NCBI RefSeq assembly: GCF_027943255.1
Contig: NC_072892.1
Span: 120,297,792-120,361,791 of the forward strand
From: Anastrepha obliqua
Lineage: Eukaryota; Arthropoda; Insecta; Diptera; Tephritidae
Reading direction: 5' to 3'
DNA length: 64,000 bases
Position numbers and translations under genes: made by a program. Each line of letters begins with the position of its first letter. Within the stretch, counting starts at the first letter, position 1. The notes below the pieces were generated by a model, which was given only the letters and a program-made list of their open reading frames with translations, made no database searches and was not told the origin of the DNA. Positions 10,990-22,966 of the stretch are shown here, in pieces.

Positions 10990-13370
10990 TACAATCCACC
11001 GCTATAAAGCTTCAATAAAGCAGAATGCAAGGTGGTGCATTTTTTTACGACCACAAGTGTAGGTATGCAGTCTCTTTGTAGTGCTGAAATGCTGGGCAAC
11101 TAACTTGGAACATTGCAAACAGCTTGCAATACGACAAAGTCAGAACAGCAAGTATGCCATGCACGTGAGTGATGTCACCGCTTGGGCAAGAACATGTTGC
11201 CATTAATGTCAACCTGCTTCAGCTACTAATATAATATTCCTTTTCCTTGCATAGTACAAGAGCTATGAGGAGGACAAGAGTATTTAGAGGGTGGAGGGGG
11301 GGATGAGAGCGAAAAGGTAAAGGAATAAGTGAGGCGAGATTGCACGAATTTGCACGTATACTCGTATGCTTAATATTTACGCTGGCATAATACTATTGCT
11401 CTCTATGTGCAGCCGAGTGCTGGCGAGTGAGTGCGGACAACAAAAACAAAGCAAGAATAATATTGTAAATATTCCAAGTATTTCTTTTGTTGTATGCACA
11501 AAGGTCCAAATAAAGCGTTGTCGGAAGAAAGGTGTGCGCATGTGTGCACCGTTAGTCAGTTGCACAAGAATGCAAAGCATACTTATGGGCGCAGCTAAGA
11601 CAGTCAGGAAGTCAGTGAAGCAGGAAATGCAGATAATGGAGAGAATGTTTGCTGCTATGAGCACAATTTTGTAGCTGCTATAAGTACACAGGCATACATA
11701 CATACACACATAGATACATACATACATACATGCAAATATATATAATTTAGTATTGCAAACATTTAATGCATTACGCTTAAATGCATTTGAATTGCCTGCA
11801 TGAATTAGTGTTGCTACATTTGCATACTTATATATATATATATATAGATATAGCGGTAAATGAGCTCTGCACGTGCTATTTCTACAAAGTAGAACACTTT
11901 ATAATAATCACATTTATACAATGCATGAAATTGCATGTTGATAATTTAATCACCTGACTTGTTTGTGCAACTAAAGCCATTTAACACACATTCACACAGC
12001 ATTACAATCCCTAACAAAGCAAAGGGCATATATATATAATATATATATACATATTTATATATATGTTTGTATATGTGGAGTGTGTATGAGTCTATATGTA
12101 GTCCAATACATGCATAGACACGTATGTAATAAATTGCTCAAATAAAGCCATTAATGTAGGCAGTAAGTACGTTTGCTTATTATTTCGCGCACAAATGATT
12201 TAGTATTACTTACACTCGGGCGCACAAAAACATACACATCCATAGGCAAACACATGCACACACACGTCCATGAACACACTCGTGTAATATATTGCTTTTA
12301 CCATATAATTACCAGCAGCGGTAATTGCAATTGCTTGCAGCCAAGCATCGGCAAATGCCGCCTAACGTAATCCATAACATTCGAATGTATTCGTTCATAT
12401 GCGTTAATCCCCACTCGCATTGATCCAGTAAATGTTTAACTTAGCCTCCTATAGAATCACAATTAACACAAATACAACATTGTGTTACATTGTGCTGGAG
12501 TTATGGCCAACTGCTCATAAAAATTACTTCCATATGTATATATCTACGCATTTGTATTGATTTTATTTAAAGGGTTTGTCATTAGGAACCATCCAATTTG
12601 CCGTTTTTTAATACATATAGAAATAGGGTTGAGTAGCAACTGATTTGCACAATGAGCACCAACGAAATAGTTCGACAGAAACTCTTCTCGGTTGAGAAGT
12701 GGGACATATTTAGTAAACGAATTTGTGAAGATAATAATAGTGAGACTCCGACGAGATAAGCAACGTCTGAAAACAAGTGAGCGGACGAAACGTCCAAATA
12801 GTCTGCCGTACGAATGAGTATCTTAACTGACAGTCCCGGAAGGCACTGCAAGACTAAGAGGTCGTGGGTGTGATTTTAGTCTGTAGCTGCTCAGCCGCGG
12901 AACGGACGAGTGAATTGGCCATGCTTATAGCACGGGCTATAAGTATCTTTAGAAGATTTAACGTCCTGGATCGCAAAAACAAAAAAAAAAAAACAACAAA
13001 TAAGAATAAAAATAAATAAAAGTTTTAAAATGTACGTATTGCTCTTACACAAAACATTTTTACTTAATAATATTTCTTTTATGACTTATGCTTTTTCAGG
13101 AAAACACTTTTTGTTTTGAGATTCGTGCAAGAACGAAATAAAAAAAATATATATGTGATATTAGTGAGTCATGTTATGTCAAAATCAAATACAAAAGGCC
13201 GTGTAAAATTAGAGTTGGGTGTACGAAGCCATTGATCTGAATAGCTACAAGGATGGCAGATTTTTGCGTTGAATGCCATTTATTTTATTTTAATAAAATT
13301 AGCTCAAAATATAAATTTTATAAGCTACAGCCATGGATAGAGAAGTAGCACACTTCTAATTTTAAAATGT
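10990..13370. other. Non-coding flank with microsatellites
   Basis: No gene was recognised. It contains a CATA-type microsatellite at about 11690-11735, TA runs at about 11828-11846 and 12031-12066, and CA-rich words at 12240-12270. A poly-A run at about 12976-12996 after a decayed moderately GC-rich segment (12840-12970) could be the 3' end of an unidentified LINE. The frame at 11366-11674 begins like a signal peptide but has no further support. Confidence 0.45.
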
Positions 13371-13371
13371 A

Positions 13372-14660
13372 CTACTGTGGGCAAAAAGTAAGGTGAATTT
13401 GGTTGTAAAATGAAAATCTTTACTTATGCTTGTAAATCAATTTCATGCCCTTCAAAATAATCCCCTCTCGATGAAATACACTTATGCCAACGATTTTTCC
13501 AATCCCCGAAATATGCCAAATAGTCCATTTCCGGTATAGCCATCAGCACCTTCTTCGAGTCAGCTTTTATCTCCTCAATCGACTCGAAACGCGTTCCCCG
13601 GAGTGGTCTCTTGAGTTTTGGGAATAGCCAGAAGTCACACGGAGCCAAATCAGGCGAATATGGAATTTTTGGCGAAATCGTCACGAAGAACGAGTGCAGT
13701 GTGAGACGGTGCATTATCGTGATGCAAAAACCAAGAGTTGTTGGCCCATAATTCTGGTCTTTTTATACGAATTGCTTCACGTAAACGAAGCCTAACGCTC
13801 AAATAATACTCGTATTCCTTATTAACAGTTCGGCCAGGTTGAAGGAATTCATAGTACACCACACCACGAAAATCGAAAAAACTGTCATCATGACCTTTAT
13901 TTTTGAAGGACTTTGACGTGCTCTTTTCGGTCTGGCCTCGCCTTTAGCACGATATTCGCTTGATTGGTCGATTGTTTCAAGGTCGTAAGCATAAATCCAA
14001 GTTTCATCTCCCGTAATGATGCATTTGAGCTTGTCCTGATAGTCTGAAAGCATTGTGTCACACACATCAACCTGACGACTTTTTTCCAAGAATTGAGAGT
14101 TTTCGGTACCAAAATTTGACTTTTCGTAGGCCCAAATGGTCTTTCAAAATGGTTTTCACAGATCCTTCTGATGTTCCGATCATATCAGTGAGGTCTTTAA
14201 CAGCCAACCGACGATTTTTGAGCACTAACTCCTTTACTTTATTGACGTGTTGGTCATCTGTTGACGTCGATGGTCGTCCGGAGCGCTCCAAGTCATCAAC
14301 ACGTTCTCGACCCTCTTTGAAATCTTTGTACCACTTATAAACATTTTTCTGCGACATGGTCGAATCACCACATCCCTTCTGCAACATGCTAAACGTTTCC
14401 GCAGCCGAAATTTCATTCCACAAACAAAATTTGATGGCACTTCTCTGCTCAATCAACTCAGACATTGTGAAAATCGAAAAATGCACTCTTGGTCGTTTGG
14501 TAAACACAAGCGTAAATATATTACTGATAATGACATTCACATGAAAGTTGGCCCAGATGTTATTAACAGTGCTGCCAACTCATGAAAAAAATAACTAGAG
14601 CGAAATTTTAATCCCGCGAAGTTTGACAAATAAATTCACCTTACTTTTTGCCCACAGTAG
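13372..14660 (-). mobile_element. Mariner element (D34D-type), full length, inactivated
   Basis: Terminal inverted repeats CTACTGTGGGCAAAAAGTAA begin at 13372 and, inverted, end at 14660. They are flanked by TA on both sides, giving a 1289-bp element. The minus-strand transposase starts at MSELIEQRSAIKFCLWNE (about 14465), with the HTH region VYKWYKDFKEGRERVDDLE. Catalytic blocks are GDETWIYAYD, HHDNAPSHTA and YSPDLAPCDFWLFPKLK. At least three frameshifts break the frame (near 14090, 13865 and 13690). A deletion between the second aspartate block and YSPDLAP removes part of the usual 34-residue spacing. The subfamily within mariner was not settled. Confidence 0.9.
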
Positions 14661-14769
14661 TATACCTATTACTGTAATATTTTTATACACAGGCGTAGAG
14701 TAATTATTTGGTCATGTGTTCTTAGTCATATCAATACTCTCTTGATCCCGTTCGAAATTAACCGTTATC

Positions 14770-15945
14770 AATTTGTCTCTTTTTTTAATCACGTTTTTGT
14801 TGGTATATTGCGCATTCACCTTGGACAAAAGAAATAGCACATTTTCAGTTTTGTTTCTGGATTCATTTTTAAATCAAATATTAGTCAGTCAATTTGTTGA
14901 AGTATTTTGTGTATTTTGTGCAAGTGATAAAATAAAACAATTTGGAATCTTTTTGAAAAAGGCACCAACAAATCGAAAATTACTAGATTGTTCTAGAAAA
15001 ATGGTGCATAGTGTTATTAAATTGATCCAAGCAGACAAAAGTTGTTTGCAAAACAAAAAAATAAGAAAGCCTCCGCCACGTAAAACCACGCCAAGATTAG
15101 ATAAAATTATTGTACGGAAATGTAAGGCCGATCCTTTAAGTCCTTAAATGCCATAATGACGGAAAGTAATGAAGAGCAGTAGATGTGTCTAGTAGATTGG
15201 TTAGAAGACGTTTGAATGAAGCCAATTTGTATGGAAGAACTAGCAGGAAGGAACCACTTTTTACAAAAAAAAAAAATATCAAAGCGGTTGACATTTGCAA
15301 AGCTGCATGAAAGTAAGGATGTAAATTTTTGGAAAAGAGTACTATGGAGTAATGAAACTAAGATTAATAGGATTGGACATGATAGAAAATCATTCGTTCA
15401 TCGCCCAAAAAACCAGGCGTACAACTCAAGGTGCACTAAGAAAACAGTTAAGCATGGTGGAGTAAGTGTTATTCATTTAGATATACTTAAAAGTACAATG
15501 GAGCCGTTTGCTTTTGAAAATATGCCTGCAAATTGGATATTCATGCAGGATAATGATCCTAAACATTCATCAAAGGTGGTGAAAGAGTGGTTCAATAAAG
15601 AACGTACAGAAGTTTTGAGTTGGCCGGCTCAAAGCCCCGATCTTAATCCTATAGAAAACCTTTGAAATATTGTAAAGGTTAAGATCGGGGGAAAAATTTC
15701 AAAAATGCCGATGAATTATGGGAACGAATCAAAAAAGAGTGGAATTCGATACCGGTGAGCAGGTGCAGGACATTAGTGGAGAGTATGCCCCGAAGATGTG
15801 ATACAACTATAAAAGGTTGTGGCCAATCAATTAAATATTGAGGAAACTTATGAATCTGATGCGATTCTATAAATTCTTAAATTAAAATTTCAATATAATT
15901 ACAGCGTGTGCTATTTCGGTGCCCGGCTGATATTGGCATTTCAAC
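14770..15945 (+). mobile_element. Tc1-like (DD34E) element, decayed
   Basis: The transposase is in pieces. An N-terminal DNA-binding part includes PPRKTTPRLDKIIVRKCKAD (15070-15130). The catalytic core at 15216-15665 has WSNETKINRIG (first D changed to N), PKNQAYNSRCTKKTVKHGG, MQDNDPKHSSKVVKEWF and WPAQSPDLNPIENL, with a stop just after ENL. The tail resumes in another frame. Imperfect inverted repeats are seen: GAAATAGCACA at 14831-14841 and TGTGCTATTTC at 15907-15917. The outer ends are not defined. The element lies about 100 bp from the mariner at 13372-14660 without any clear relation. Confidence 0.8.
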
Positions 15946-15949
15946 AATA

Positions 15950-16450
15950 ATGATTCGAAAGGAATAACCGGACGGACAAACATTTGTTTTTTGAAATTAA
16001 ATTTGAATTTGTCTAAGGAGTAATGCATAATTTCATACATATTTCCATTCTCAAATGTAGATGCATTTTATTTTAGATGATATGATAAGGGTTGGTTCTT
16101 TTAAGCAATTTAATTATTAGGGATATTGATTCAACAGAAGTGACTGAGAGGTGCGAATTGCGTTTCTGTTAGTAAATATTTACAGGTTACATGTTATTTT
16201 CGTGTGTCCTACCGAAGATGGCTTGATTTTAGAAAGCCTAGTCGTGTAGATGTTTTTAGTAGCTTGTAGGAAGTCTGTTGTATGGGCCTTTGCTGTGTTA
16301 AAATTTTTGTACCAGTTGGTTAGCTTCCATTTGAGGCTTTATTTGTGGTTGAAGTGTGTACTTAAGTGAGACTGTGCTAGTTACATGACATTGATAAGCA
16401 TTATTATGAAACATTATAATTGTATACAGACACCCATATTAAAATAATTT
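15950..16450. other. Non-coding stretch, nothing recognised
   Basis: AT-rich DNA between the Tc1-like element and a LINE. No coding similarity or repeat ends were seen. Confidence 0.5.
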
Positions 16451-16451
16451 T

Positions 16452-16788
16452 TGGGTAGGTAGGTAGGGGAAATGGTTGAAGTACCAGACTGACATTCGCC
16501 AAGTAGCCCTACTACCGTTCTGATACCATTATGAGACCTCCAACGGGCAGATACCTACAACCAACCAGAGCTGTTGATGTAACGAAGAAAGTTGATGGGA
16601 TTTTGGTTGGAGGCTGTCAAAGAAAGGAGCACCCAGTGACCTTAACTGCCAAACCTGAACATTTACATAGAAATTGCTCAACAGTCTCCTTCTCTGAATG
16701 GTCCCACAGCTTCAACAATGAGGATTAAATGATAAACCTAGATTTTCTGCGTTCGCCCTGATGGTCCAATGACTGGTAAACATAGCTA
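16452..16788 (-). pseudogene. LINE family alpha, 3' segment (outer layer of nest)
   Basis: This is the 3' end of the same LINE as 9180-10005, in reverse orientation. Shared blocks include ACCTCCAACGGGCAGATACC and the tract around the LINE stop region at 16600-16740. It is interrupted at 16788 by a mariner and resumes at 17483 with ACAAGTTTGGAAATTAAATGG. The related copy at 40410-40435 is uninterrupted at the same point (AGATACAAGTTTGGAAATTG), showing the empty site. Confidence 0.75.
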
Positions 16789-17480
16789 AAGGGTTTTCAA
16801 ATAAGAGGTCTTATTTTGATAAGCAAAGAAAATATCTATTTTTTAATATAAATGATCGGATTTTTATTTCATTGTAAAGAGAAAGGTATCCCGCTAATAG
16901 TGGAAAATAACCTCAGGAAAATGACCAAGCTTACATTGCAATATCCTTTTCATGAAATTTTCCATAACCGAATTGCAACGTGGCTGCCCTATGTCCTCGA
17001 TAGCCTCACGAATTCCATTACCCGAATTTGAATTGCCCCTGGGCTGTTGGTGTAAACCTTCTCTTTCACGTGGCTTCAAAGAAAAAAGTCACACGGTGTT
17101 AAATCACAAGATCTCGGTGTCCAATTGTGATCACCTCTTCGAGAGATAACATGTTCCGGATACTTTTCCCGTAAAAGATCAATGGTTTCGTTGATTGTGA
17201 GGCACGTAGCACCGTCTTGTTGAAAATTAAAGAACCGAGGAGTTCAAATACTGTTTAATGACTAACTTTATTAAGAATGATAAGAATGACAAAAAGAGAA
17301 ATACAAGTACAGGGTTGCAAGTATGCATGATTGAAATATTTACTACGAACTACTTTGTCTCCGCAACAAAAATAAATGTTGTCCAGATCAATACCATCCA
17401 ATTCCGACCATAAAAAATCGGTAATCATCTCTTGATACCGCAATCCATTCATTCATAACACCTGTTATTGGAAAACCCTT
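16789..17480 (-). mobile_element. DD41D (rosa-type) mariner, internally deleted, nested in LINE
   Basis: The ends are AAGGGTTTTCAAATAAGAGG on the left and its imperfect inverse (CCTGTTATTGGAAAACCCTT) on the right, with TA on both sides. The minus-strand coding segments include NGLRYQEMITDFLWSELDGI, DGATC, VISRRGD and PRSCDLTPCDFF. There are 41 residues between the aspartate of DGATC and that of LTPCD, which is the rosa-type spacing. The N-terminal half of the transposase is absent. The coding region is further split by a 141-bp insertion at 17228-17368. Confidence 0.8.
17228..17368 (-). mobile_element. 141-bp insertion inside mariner (possible short solo LTR)
   Basis: The insertion is flanked by the direct repeat AAAAT (17223-17227 and 17369-17373). 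Removing it restores the transposase reading TAT TTT CAA CAA GAC. On the minus strand it starts TGTTGCGGAG and carries AATAAA near its 3' part, which would suit a very short LTR, but it does not end in CA. No inverted termini were seen. Classification is open. Confidence 0.5.
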
Positions 17481-17482
17481 TA

Positions 17483-18010
17483 CAAGTTTGGAAATTAAAT
17501 GGCGTGGAATCCCCAGGGTTTTTTGCGTCTTGCGTCTATTCTACTGGGGCCAAAGGGTTTTCGAAATAGCACAGAAGCTCCCAGAAATGGAGCTCCATCC
17601 ATAACAACAGTCAGGAGATTTGATCTCCTCCTTTCAGGAGTTAACCAATATGGATCTGCACCATGCCGTCCTCAGTGCCTTGATCGCAGTTTCACTATCG
17701 GAAAAAATGTTAGTATTTCCCTCGCTCCCCTGTGCTCTAACTATTTTGCATGCGATCGCGAAGATTTCTGCCTGAAAAGCATTAGCAGGAAATAGATAAA
17801 TTCGCTGATTGGGAGAAAACTTCTACCCCAACACCCGATACCACCCGTCAGTGAAGACAGAGGTATCAGCCTCGGAACAGATTTTCTTGGTATTCAAATC
17901 CTGCCTACTTGGAAAGATTGCCCTGGTACGACCCCCAAACTCCAGTTTGTGGATAGAGAGGTCTGTCCGAAGTTCAGAATAAAACGGTGTTAACTGTCCA
18001 AAAATGCTGC
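17483..18010 (-). pseudogene. LINE family alpha, RNase H region
   Basis: This continues the LINE interrupted at 16788. On the minus strand the segment at about 17700-17870 encodes the decayed RNase H, including the sequence that in the copy at 40723-41103 reads FQAEVFAIVQVCK, and the upstream stretch corresponding to FTDGSK near 17850. Multiple stops and frameshifts occur. The segment ends near 18010, where similarity to other family copies fades. Confidence 0.65.
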
Positions 18011-18158
18011 CAAGCCTCCCAACCTTCTTTAACCTGAAGGATTGACGATATTGCCCAAAATATTTCGATTACTCGATATGAACACGCATATACATCGCTT
18101 CGGATCATACTTTACCACGACCAAAAGCTGATCTATATATTATCCTCCTATACCATTC

Positions 18159-18380
18159 ATTGGGTGTTTTTCCGAGCTCTTTCTCCCATTTCTTGATGTT
18201 GTTACACAAATGGGCAGATGGTTTTTTGTGAGAAACTTTTTTATGGAGTTTTGCCATTGTCTGCCGGGGGCGACCGCTTTTAGAAAAATCTTTTTTTAAT
18301 CATTTGGTGTTTCATGCTCGGAGGTTTGAACCTGTGCACTTCTAAATGGTAGTCACCACCTACCTATTTCGCTACGGCGG
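18159..18380 (-). mobile_element. tRNA-derived SINE, copy 3 (truncated)
   Basis: On the minus strand this has CCGCCGTAGCGAAATAGGTA (eroded A box), a B box remnant GGTTCAAACCTC, GACAATGGCAAAACTCC and GAGCTCGGAAAAACACCC. The middle (GGAGTCGGCTTGAAACTG) is deleted and the CGCCAATTA end is missing. Confidence 0.7.
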
Positions 18381-18384
18381 AATA

Positions 18385-19725
18385 CGCGCTAATCGATCAA
18401 CAGATGTGGCAAAATTATTTATAAACATAGCCGACCTAAAAATGTACCTCGTTTAAAATTTATTTTCAATAAACAGACGGACTGAACAATCAAGGAATTA
18501 TTTAGGATACAAGTTTGTCGCGCTGACAGAATACTGGCATAAGAAATGTGACTATCCAATAACGCAACTGTTGAAGGTGCACTTGTGACAAAATATCAGC
18601 GAAGACCAGGTTTTTAGCGTGAAGTCTTTACTTTCGAATGCAATAGCTCTCGTTTCTTTACACAAGTCAGTACAGACTTTACATTTTTTCGTAGAGGAGT
18701 TGGCTTTATGTATTGGCAGAAAATATTCAGCTGTAAGAACTCATTTCATATTTGCTGTCATGGGCTTTCCAGAGCTTCCCAGTGTTGCGCGTATGATGCC
18801 ATTTTGTTGCTTGAGGTGAAATCTGTGTTATAAAAATACTATCTGTGTTCATTGTAGGAGTTAGCTTCCTTCACATCTAAGCTTCAACAAACTGAGCTCA
18901 GATGCTATTGTTTTTAATACAGATTTCACCTTCCATCTTGGAGGCGAATCTATTAAAGGTGGTGTTAGTAAATCACCTGATCTTTGTTTTTTTTGCTCTG
19001 TCCATGTGGCTGTCAGCACGGCGAATCACAGGCGAACTCATTCTTTGCTTTCTACTTCACCAATACTTTACCGTGACAATCAAATGAACAAAACATTGTT
19101 GTTGGTCTAGTGCCACCACCTGTAATGAATGCGCCTTGGAGGATGAAGAGAGGATTGAACATTTTCGCCGCCGCTTAGTGGCTTTGGCATATTTTGAGGT
19201 CGGATGTATTGAGAATGGACGAGTTACATTTGCTTTCCCACAACAACCTGCTGAGATTAGTAAAAGAATCTGTGAAGCTCGCTAAGAAGTAATGAATACA
19301 CAATCGAAATGAAATTTTTGTGAGTATAAGCTGTTTTTATTTCACATCACACTTTCCATGATTCAAAAATAAAAGTTATGCCAGTATATGAACCACTCTG
19401 TATGTGTCCTGTAATGTTTGTATTTGCTGTAATTTTATTTGGGAAATATAATTGTTGCCTCATCCTATTCAATAATTTTCCACGTGAGTTGAAATTGAAA
19501 AAAATACTGCGCTGCAAAACGCTGAATATTTAATAGAAAATACACCAAATATATATCTCAAGAATTTCCGATATAAGCAGAATAATGTGGAAATCGACTT
19601 TATTTAATATTCAATTTAATATTTGTGCTGGTATTAATCGGCTGTACAAAGCGTGCATTTGTTATTGAGGCTTTAAGTCTTTTCAATGGGAGCTCAAAGA
19701 ATACAGCGCAGTCTTTTACATTTTT
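18385..19725. other. Non-coding stretch, no gene recognised
   Basis: Some ORF pieces (18619-18819, 18902-19087) have no recognisable domain. The moderately GC-rich part at 19090-19290 looks like a decayed coding sequence, but its family was not identified. Confidence 0.4.
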
Positions 19726-19728
19726 ATA

Positions 19729-20616
19729 AAGGGTGGTTAAATTTCAAAGCCCGATATTGAATGTAAACCACACCTAAACGTTAAGTTTTTTTCTGCATTT
19801 CATTTAACATTTTTCAATTTCAGACTCATTTAATTTGAGTCATGGAAAGATACACAATCGGGCAACGCGTTAAAGTTATTCAGGTTTATTATGAAAACGT
19901 GCGTTCAAATCAAAATACATATCGCGCACTTCGTGAAGAAAATCATCTTCAGTAATGAGGCACATTATCATCTCAGTGGATTCGTCAATAAGCAGAATTG
20001 CCGCATTTGGGCGAATGATAATCCAAGAGTGATTGCCGAGAAACCAATGCACCTACAAAGAGTGACCGTTTGGTGCGGTTTATGGGCCGGCGGCATCATT
20101 GGGCCGTATTTTTTTCAAAATGAGGCCGGTCAGGCAGTTACTGTGAATAGTGTTCGCTATCGTGAGATGATAACGAACTTTTTATGACCCAAATTGGAAG
20201 ATATGGACGTGGACGATATGTGGTTTCAACAGAACGGTGCCACTTGTCACACAGCTAACGAAACAATGGATCGCGGCGATATCAATTGGCCGCCAAGATC
20301 ATGTGATTTGACACCGTTGGACTTCTTTCTTTGGGGTTATTTGAAAGAAAAGGTGTACGTCGATAAGCCAGCAACAATTCAAGCGTTAAAGGATGAAGGA
20401 AGGCACATTAACGGCATGGAACCTCAATTATGCTTCAGCGTCATCGAAAATTGAGACCATCGGATAGAGGCCGCGGCGGCCAATTGGGCGATGTTTTGTT
20501 GTACGCGTAATTGAGCCATACCAATATTATCATAATAAAGAGAAATTATAATAATTTCTTAAAAAAATGGTATTTTATTTAAAATCAACACTGGGCCTTG
20601 AAACTTACCCACCCTT
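19729..20616 (+). mobile_element. DD41D (rosa-type) mariner, copy C1, internally deleted
   Basis: The left end AAGGGTGGTTAAATTTCAAA follows TA. The right end is CTTACCCACCCTT at 20616. The transposase starts at about 19842 (MERYTIGQ), loses the middle of the N-terminal half, then continues SNEAHYHLSGFVNKQNCRIW, VTVWCGLWAGGIIGPYFF, WFQQNGATCHTAN (second D changed to N) and PRSCDLTPLDFFLWGYLKEK. A stop replaces W near 20185. At about 888 bp it is roughly 400 bp shorter than copy C2. The same family occurs at 48467-49737 and 56604-57727. Confidence 0.88.
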
Positions 20617-20619
20617 AAA

Positions 20620-21375
20620 AATGGCAATTAATAAGAAGTAGATCAGTTTCTCGATATTTACTGTTGCACTATCAGGTATCTTATATGCATGTGATGAAAA
20701 TTGAACCAATTCATTGAGGCCATAAATATTAAAAAAAATCATGTAGAGGTATGACTTCAACTAAAGATAATAATAAATATCAACTATGCAGTTAGGAAGT
20801 GCTCGATTCGGTACGAACCGAACTTTATATAACAGCGAAAAATTTAGAAAAAATTTAATCAGTGAATGGCTGCTAATTTTGAAATCAAACAAACTCATGT
20901 GCAATGGGAAATGAAAGAATTTAAATTTAACAAAAAATAAAAAAATTAACAAAAATACTTAAAAAAAATATACGCATACAGTCAGCGTCAAAATTCAATA
21001 AAGTCCACACCACATATTAATAAGATTGGACTATTTATTTATTTTTTAATTTCAACCATTTGTATAAAATTTGTAAAAATTCGCCAAATTCTCATCAAAA
21101 TTTCAAATTTTCTACCGAGAAGTTGTAGAAAAATTTTGTATACGCAGTTTTATAGATCATCGAATTTTGGTATAATAAAGTCCAAGTTTTAAGTTTATCA
21201 AAAATTATATTACATCCATATTTGAGTTCTTTCCCGGCGCTTTGTTGTGCATTTTCTCCATTAACGCATAGTCCACATTTTTTTATATGAAAGAAAGCAC
21301 CCAATACCGTCAGCAGAAAAAGTTGACAAACATTATGGACACTTGAAACTTGAACTTTATTATATTGGGTATGGG
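20620..21375. other. AT-rich non-coding stretch
   Basis: No homologous frame or RNA gene was recognised. Confidence 0.5.
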
Positions 21376-21376
21376 A

Positions 21377-21587
21377 CGGCCGTCGTAACCGAATGGATTG
21401 GTGCGTGACTACCATTCGGAATTCACAGAGAAGGAAGGTTCGAATCTCGGTTAAACACCAAAATTACGAAAAACGTTTTTCTAATAGCGCCCCTCGGCAG
21501 GCAATGGCAAACCTCCGAGTGTATTTCTGCCATGAAAAAGTTCCTCGTAAAAATAAAAAAAATATTTGCCATTCGGAGTCGGCTATA
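21377..21587 (+). mobile_element. tRNA-derived SINE, copy 4, cut by a mariner
   Basis: The head is well preserved: CGTAACCGAATGGATTGGTG (A box region), GGTTCGAATCTC (B box), then TCGGCAGGCAATGGCAAACC and TTCTGCCATGAAAAAG. It stops within GGAGTCGGCT exactly where a mariner begins (TA at 21586-21587). No 3' part of the SINE was found beyond the mariner's other end at 22966, so a deletion followed the insertion or the junction is a rearrangement. Confidence 0.85.
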
Positions 21588-22966
21588 TGGGAATAAGTTT
21601 CCGCCCTCGCAAAAGAAGTATTGCTGCTAATACTATTTTTGTGTTCGGTCTAGTAACAAAATTATACTGGTGATTTGAAGGTGTATATGTGAGGTGTTGA
21701 TCGCAGTAGTTGAGATTCGTTTGAAGCGTAAATATCCTTTTCTATCTGAGGTCAAAACTGTCTACATTCGTCCCGAAAAACAGCATTTGCGGGAAGCCAT
21801 TCTTCATTAGTACCTTTCAAAGAAAAGTGCAGCTGAAACGTGCCGTATATTGATCATTATTTACAATAATCTCGTTCCATACAACTTGTAAAGAGTGGTT
21901 TTGACGCTTCCAAAGTGACAATTTCAACGTGAGTGATAAAGATCCTGAAGAGGCACCGAAAAAATTCGAAGATATTCAAATACAACAATTATGTGATGAA
22001 GAAACATGTCGAACACTTGATGATATATCTAAAGAATTGGATGTTGACAGATCAACCGTCGGTAAATGTTTGCTCGCGATGGGAATGGTCCTGAAAGCAG
22101 GTAACAGGGTGCCACATCAATTGAAGGAGAGGGATATCGAGAGACGTTGGGTGAAGTGTGAGAGGCTTCTTGAACGACAAAAAAAGAAAAGGTTTTCTCC
22201 ATCGCTTCGACACTGGCGATGAAAAATGATGCCAGGGAACCAAGTCCATCGACAGCGAAAAAAAATATTAATGTTTCAAAGGTTATGTTGTGCATCTGGT
22301 AGGATCAGAAGGGTGTCATCTATGAGTTCATACATATGTAGATGACACCCTTCTGATCCTACCAGATCCTATCGATCAGAAGGGTGTCATTTATGTATGA
22401 ACTCATAGATGACACCCTTCTTATCCTACCAGATGCACAACATAACCTTTGAAGCATGCATTTTTTTTTCGCTGTCGATGGACTTGGTTCAAAACATCTG
22501 AAACCATCACTGGCGATCGTTATAGACTGCAGCTAATGCGTTTGAATCGAGCTATCAAAGAAACGCGGCCGGAATAGGTCGATAGACATGACAAACTGAT
22601 TCCGCTGCATGACAACGCCAGACCGCACGCTGCTAAATCGGTCCAGAAATATTTAGAGGGACTGAATTGGGAAATATTGCCCCACCCGCCGTATTCCCCA
22701 GACATTGCACCATCGGATTACCATCTGTTCCGAGCAGTGCATTCAGCCCCTATGGGAGACCGGTTCACGAGAGGATCGCAAACTGGCTCAATGAATGGAT
22801 CAAGTCAAAGGAACTCATATTTTTCGTCAAAGGAATCCGAATGCTGTCCGAAAGATGGAGTAAAGTTGTAGCTTCTAATGGCACATGTTTCACATAATAT
22901 CATGTAATATTTAATTGCTTAAATAATTCGTAACTTTAGCTAAGAAAGGACGGAAACTTATTCTCA
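21588..22966 (+). mobile_element. Mariner (cecropia/mellifera-like) with internal rearrangement
   Basis: Left terminus TGGGAATAAGTTTCC and right terminus GGAAACTTATTCTCA are inverted repeats, each flanked by TA. The transposase begins near 21929 (MSDKDPEEAPKKFEDIQIQQ) and keeps NRVPHQLKERDIERRWVKC. After the fold-back at 22237-22490 it resumes with DKLIPLHDNARPHAAKS and PPYSPDIAPSDYHLFRAV, the D34D catalytic end. Frameshifts occur near 22195 and 22740 and a stop near 22577. The segment for GDEKWI and its surroundings is disrupted by the inverted duplication. Confidence 0.85.
22237..22490. repeat. Large inverted duplication (fold-back) of transposase coding sequence
   Basis: The left arm 22237-22336 and right arm 22392-22490 are about 100-bp inverted copies with a few mismatches. 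The 55-bp spacer contains its own inverted pair (AGATGACACCCTTCTGATC and GATCAGAAGGGTGTCAT). The word GATCAGAAGGGTGTCAT and close variants thus occur four times in alternating orientation. In the forward sense the arm encodes the mariner segment DQKGVIYE. Confidence 0.9.

Noticed and set aside
11366..11674. ORF beginning with a signal-peptide-like sequence (MLNIYAGIILLLSMCSRVLA)
   Set aside because: An equally long ORF overlaps on the other strand in a microsatellite-rich region. There is no domain and no leader support.
17228..17368. TGTTG...CAACA reading of the insert as a classical LTR
   Set aside because: The final CAACA belongs to the restored mariner codons. With the AAAAT duplication the insert does not end in CA, so a classical LTR is not proven.
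21400..21460. Possible genuine tRNA genes at the A and B box matches
   Set aside because: The boxes are part of a dispersed 250-320 bp repeat, the acceptor stem does not pair and the anticodon arm is not conserved between copies, so they are SINE heads.
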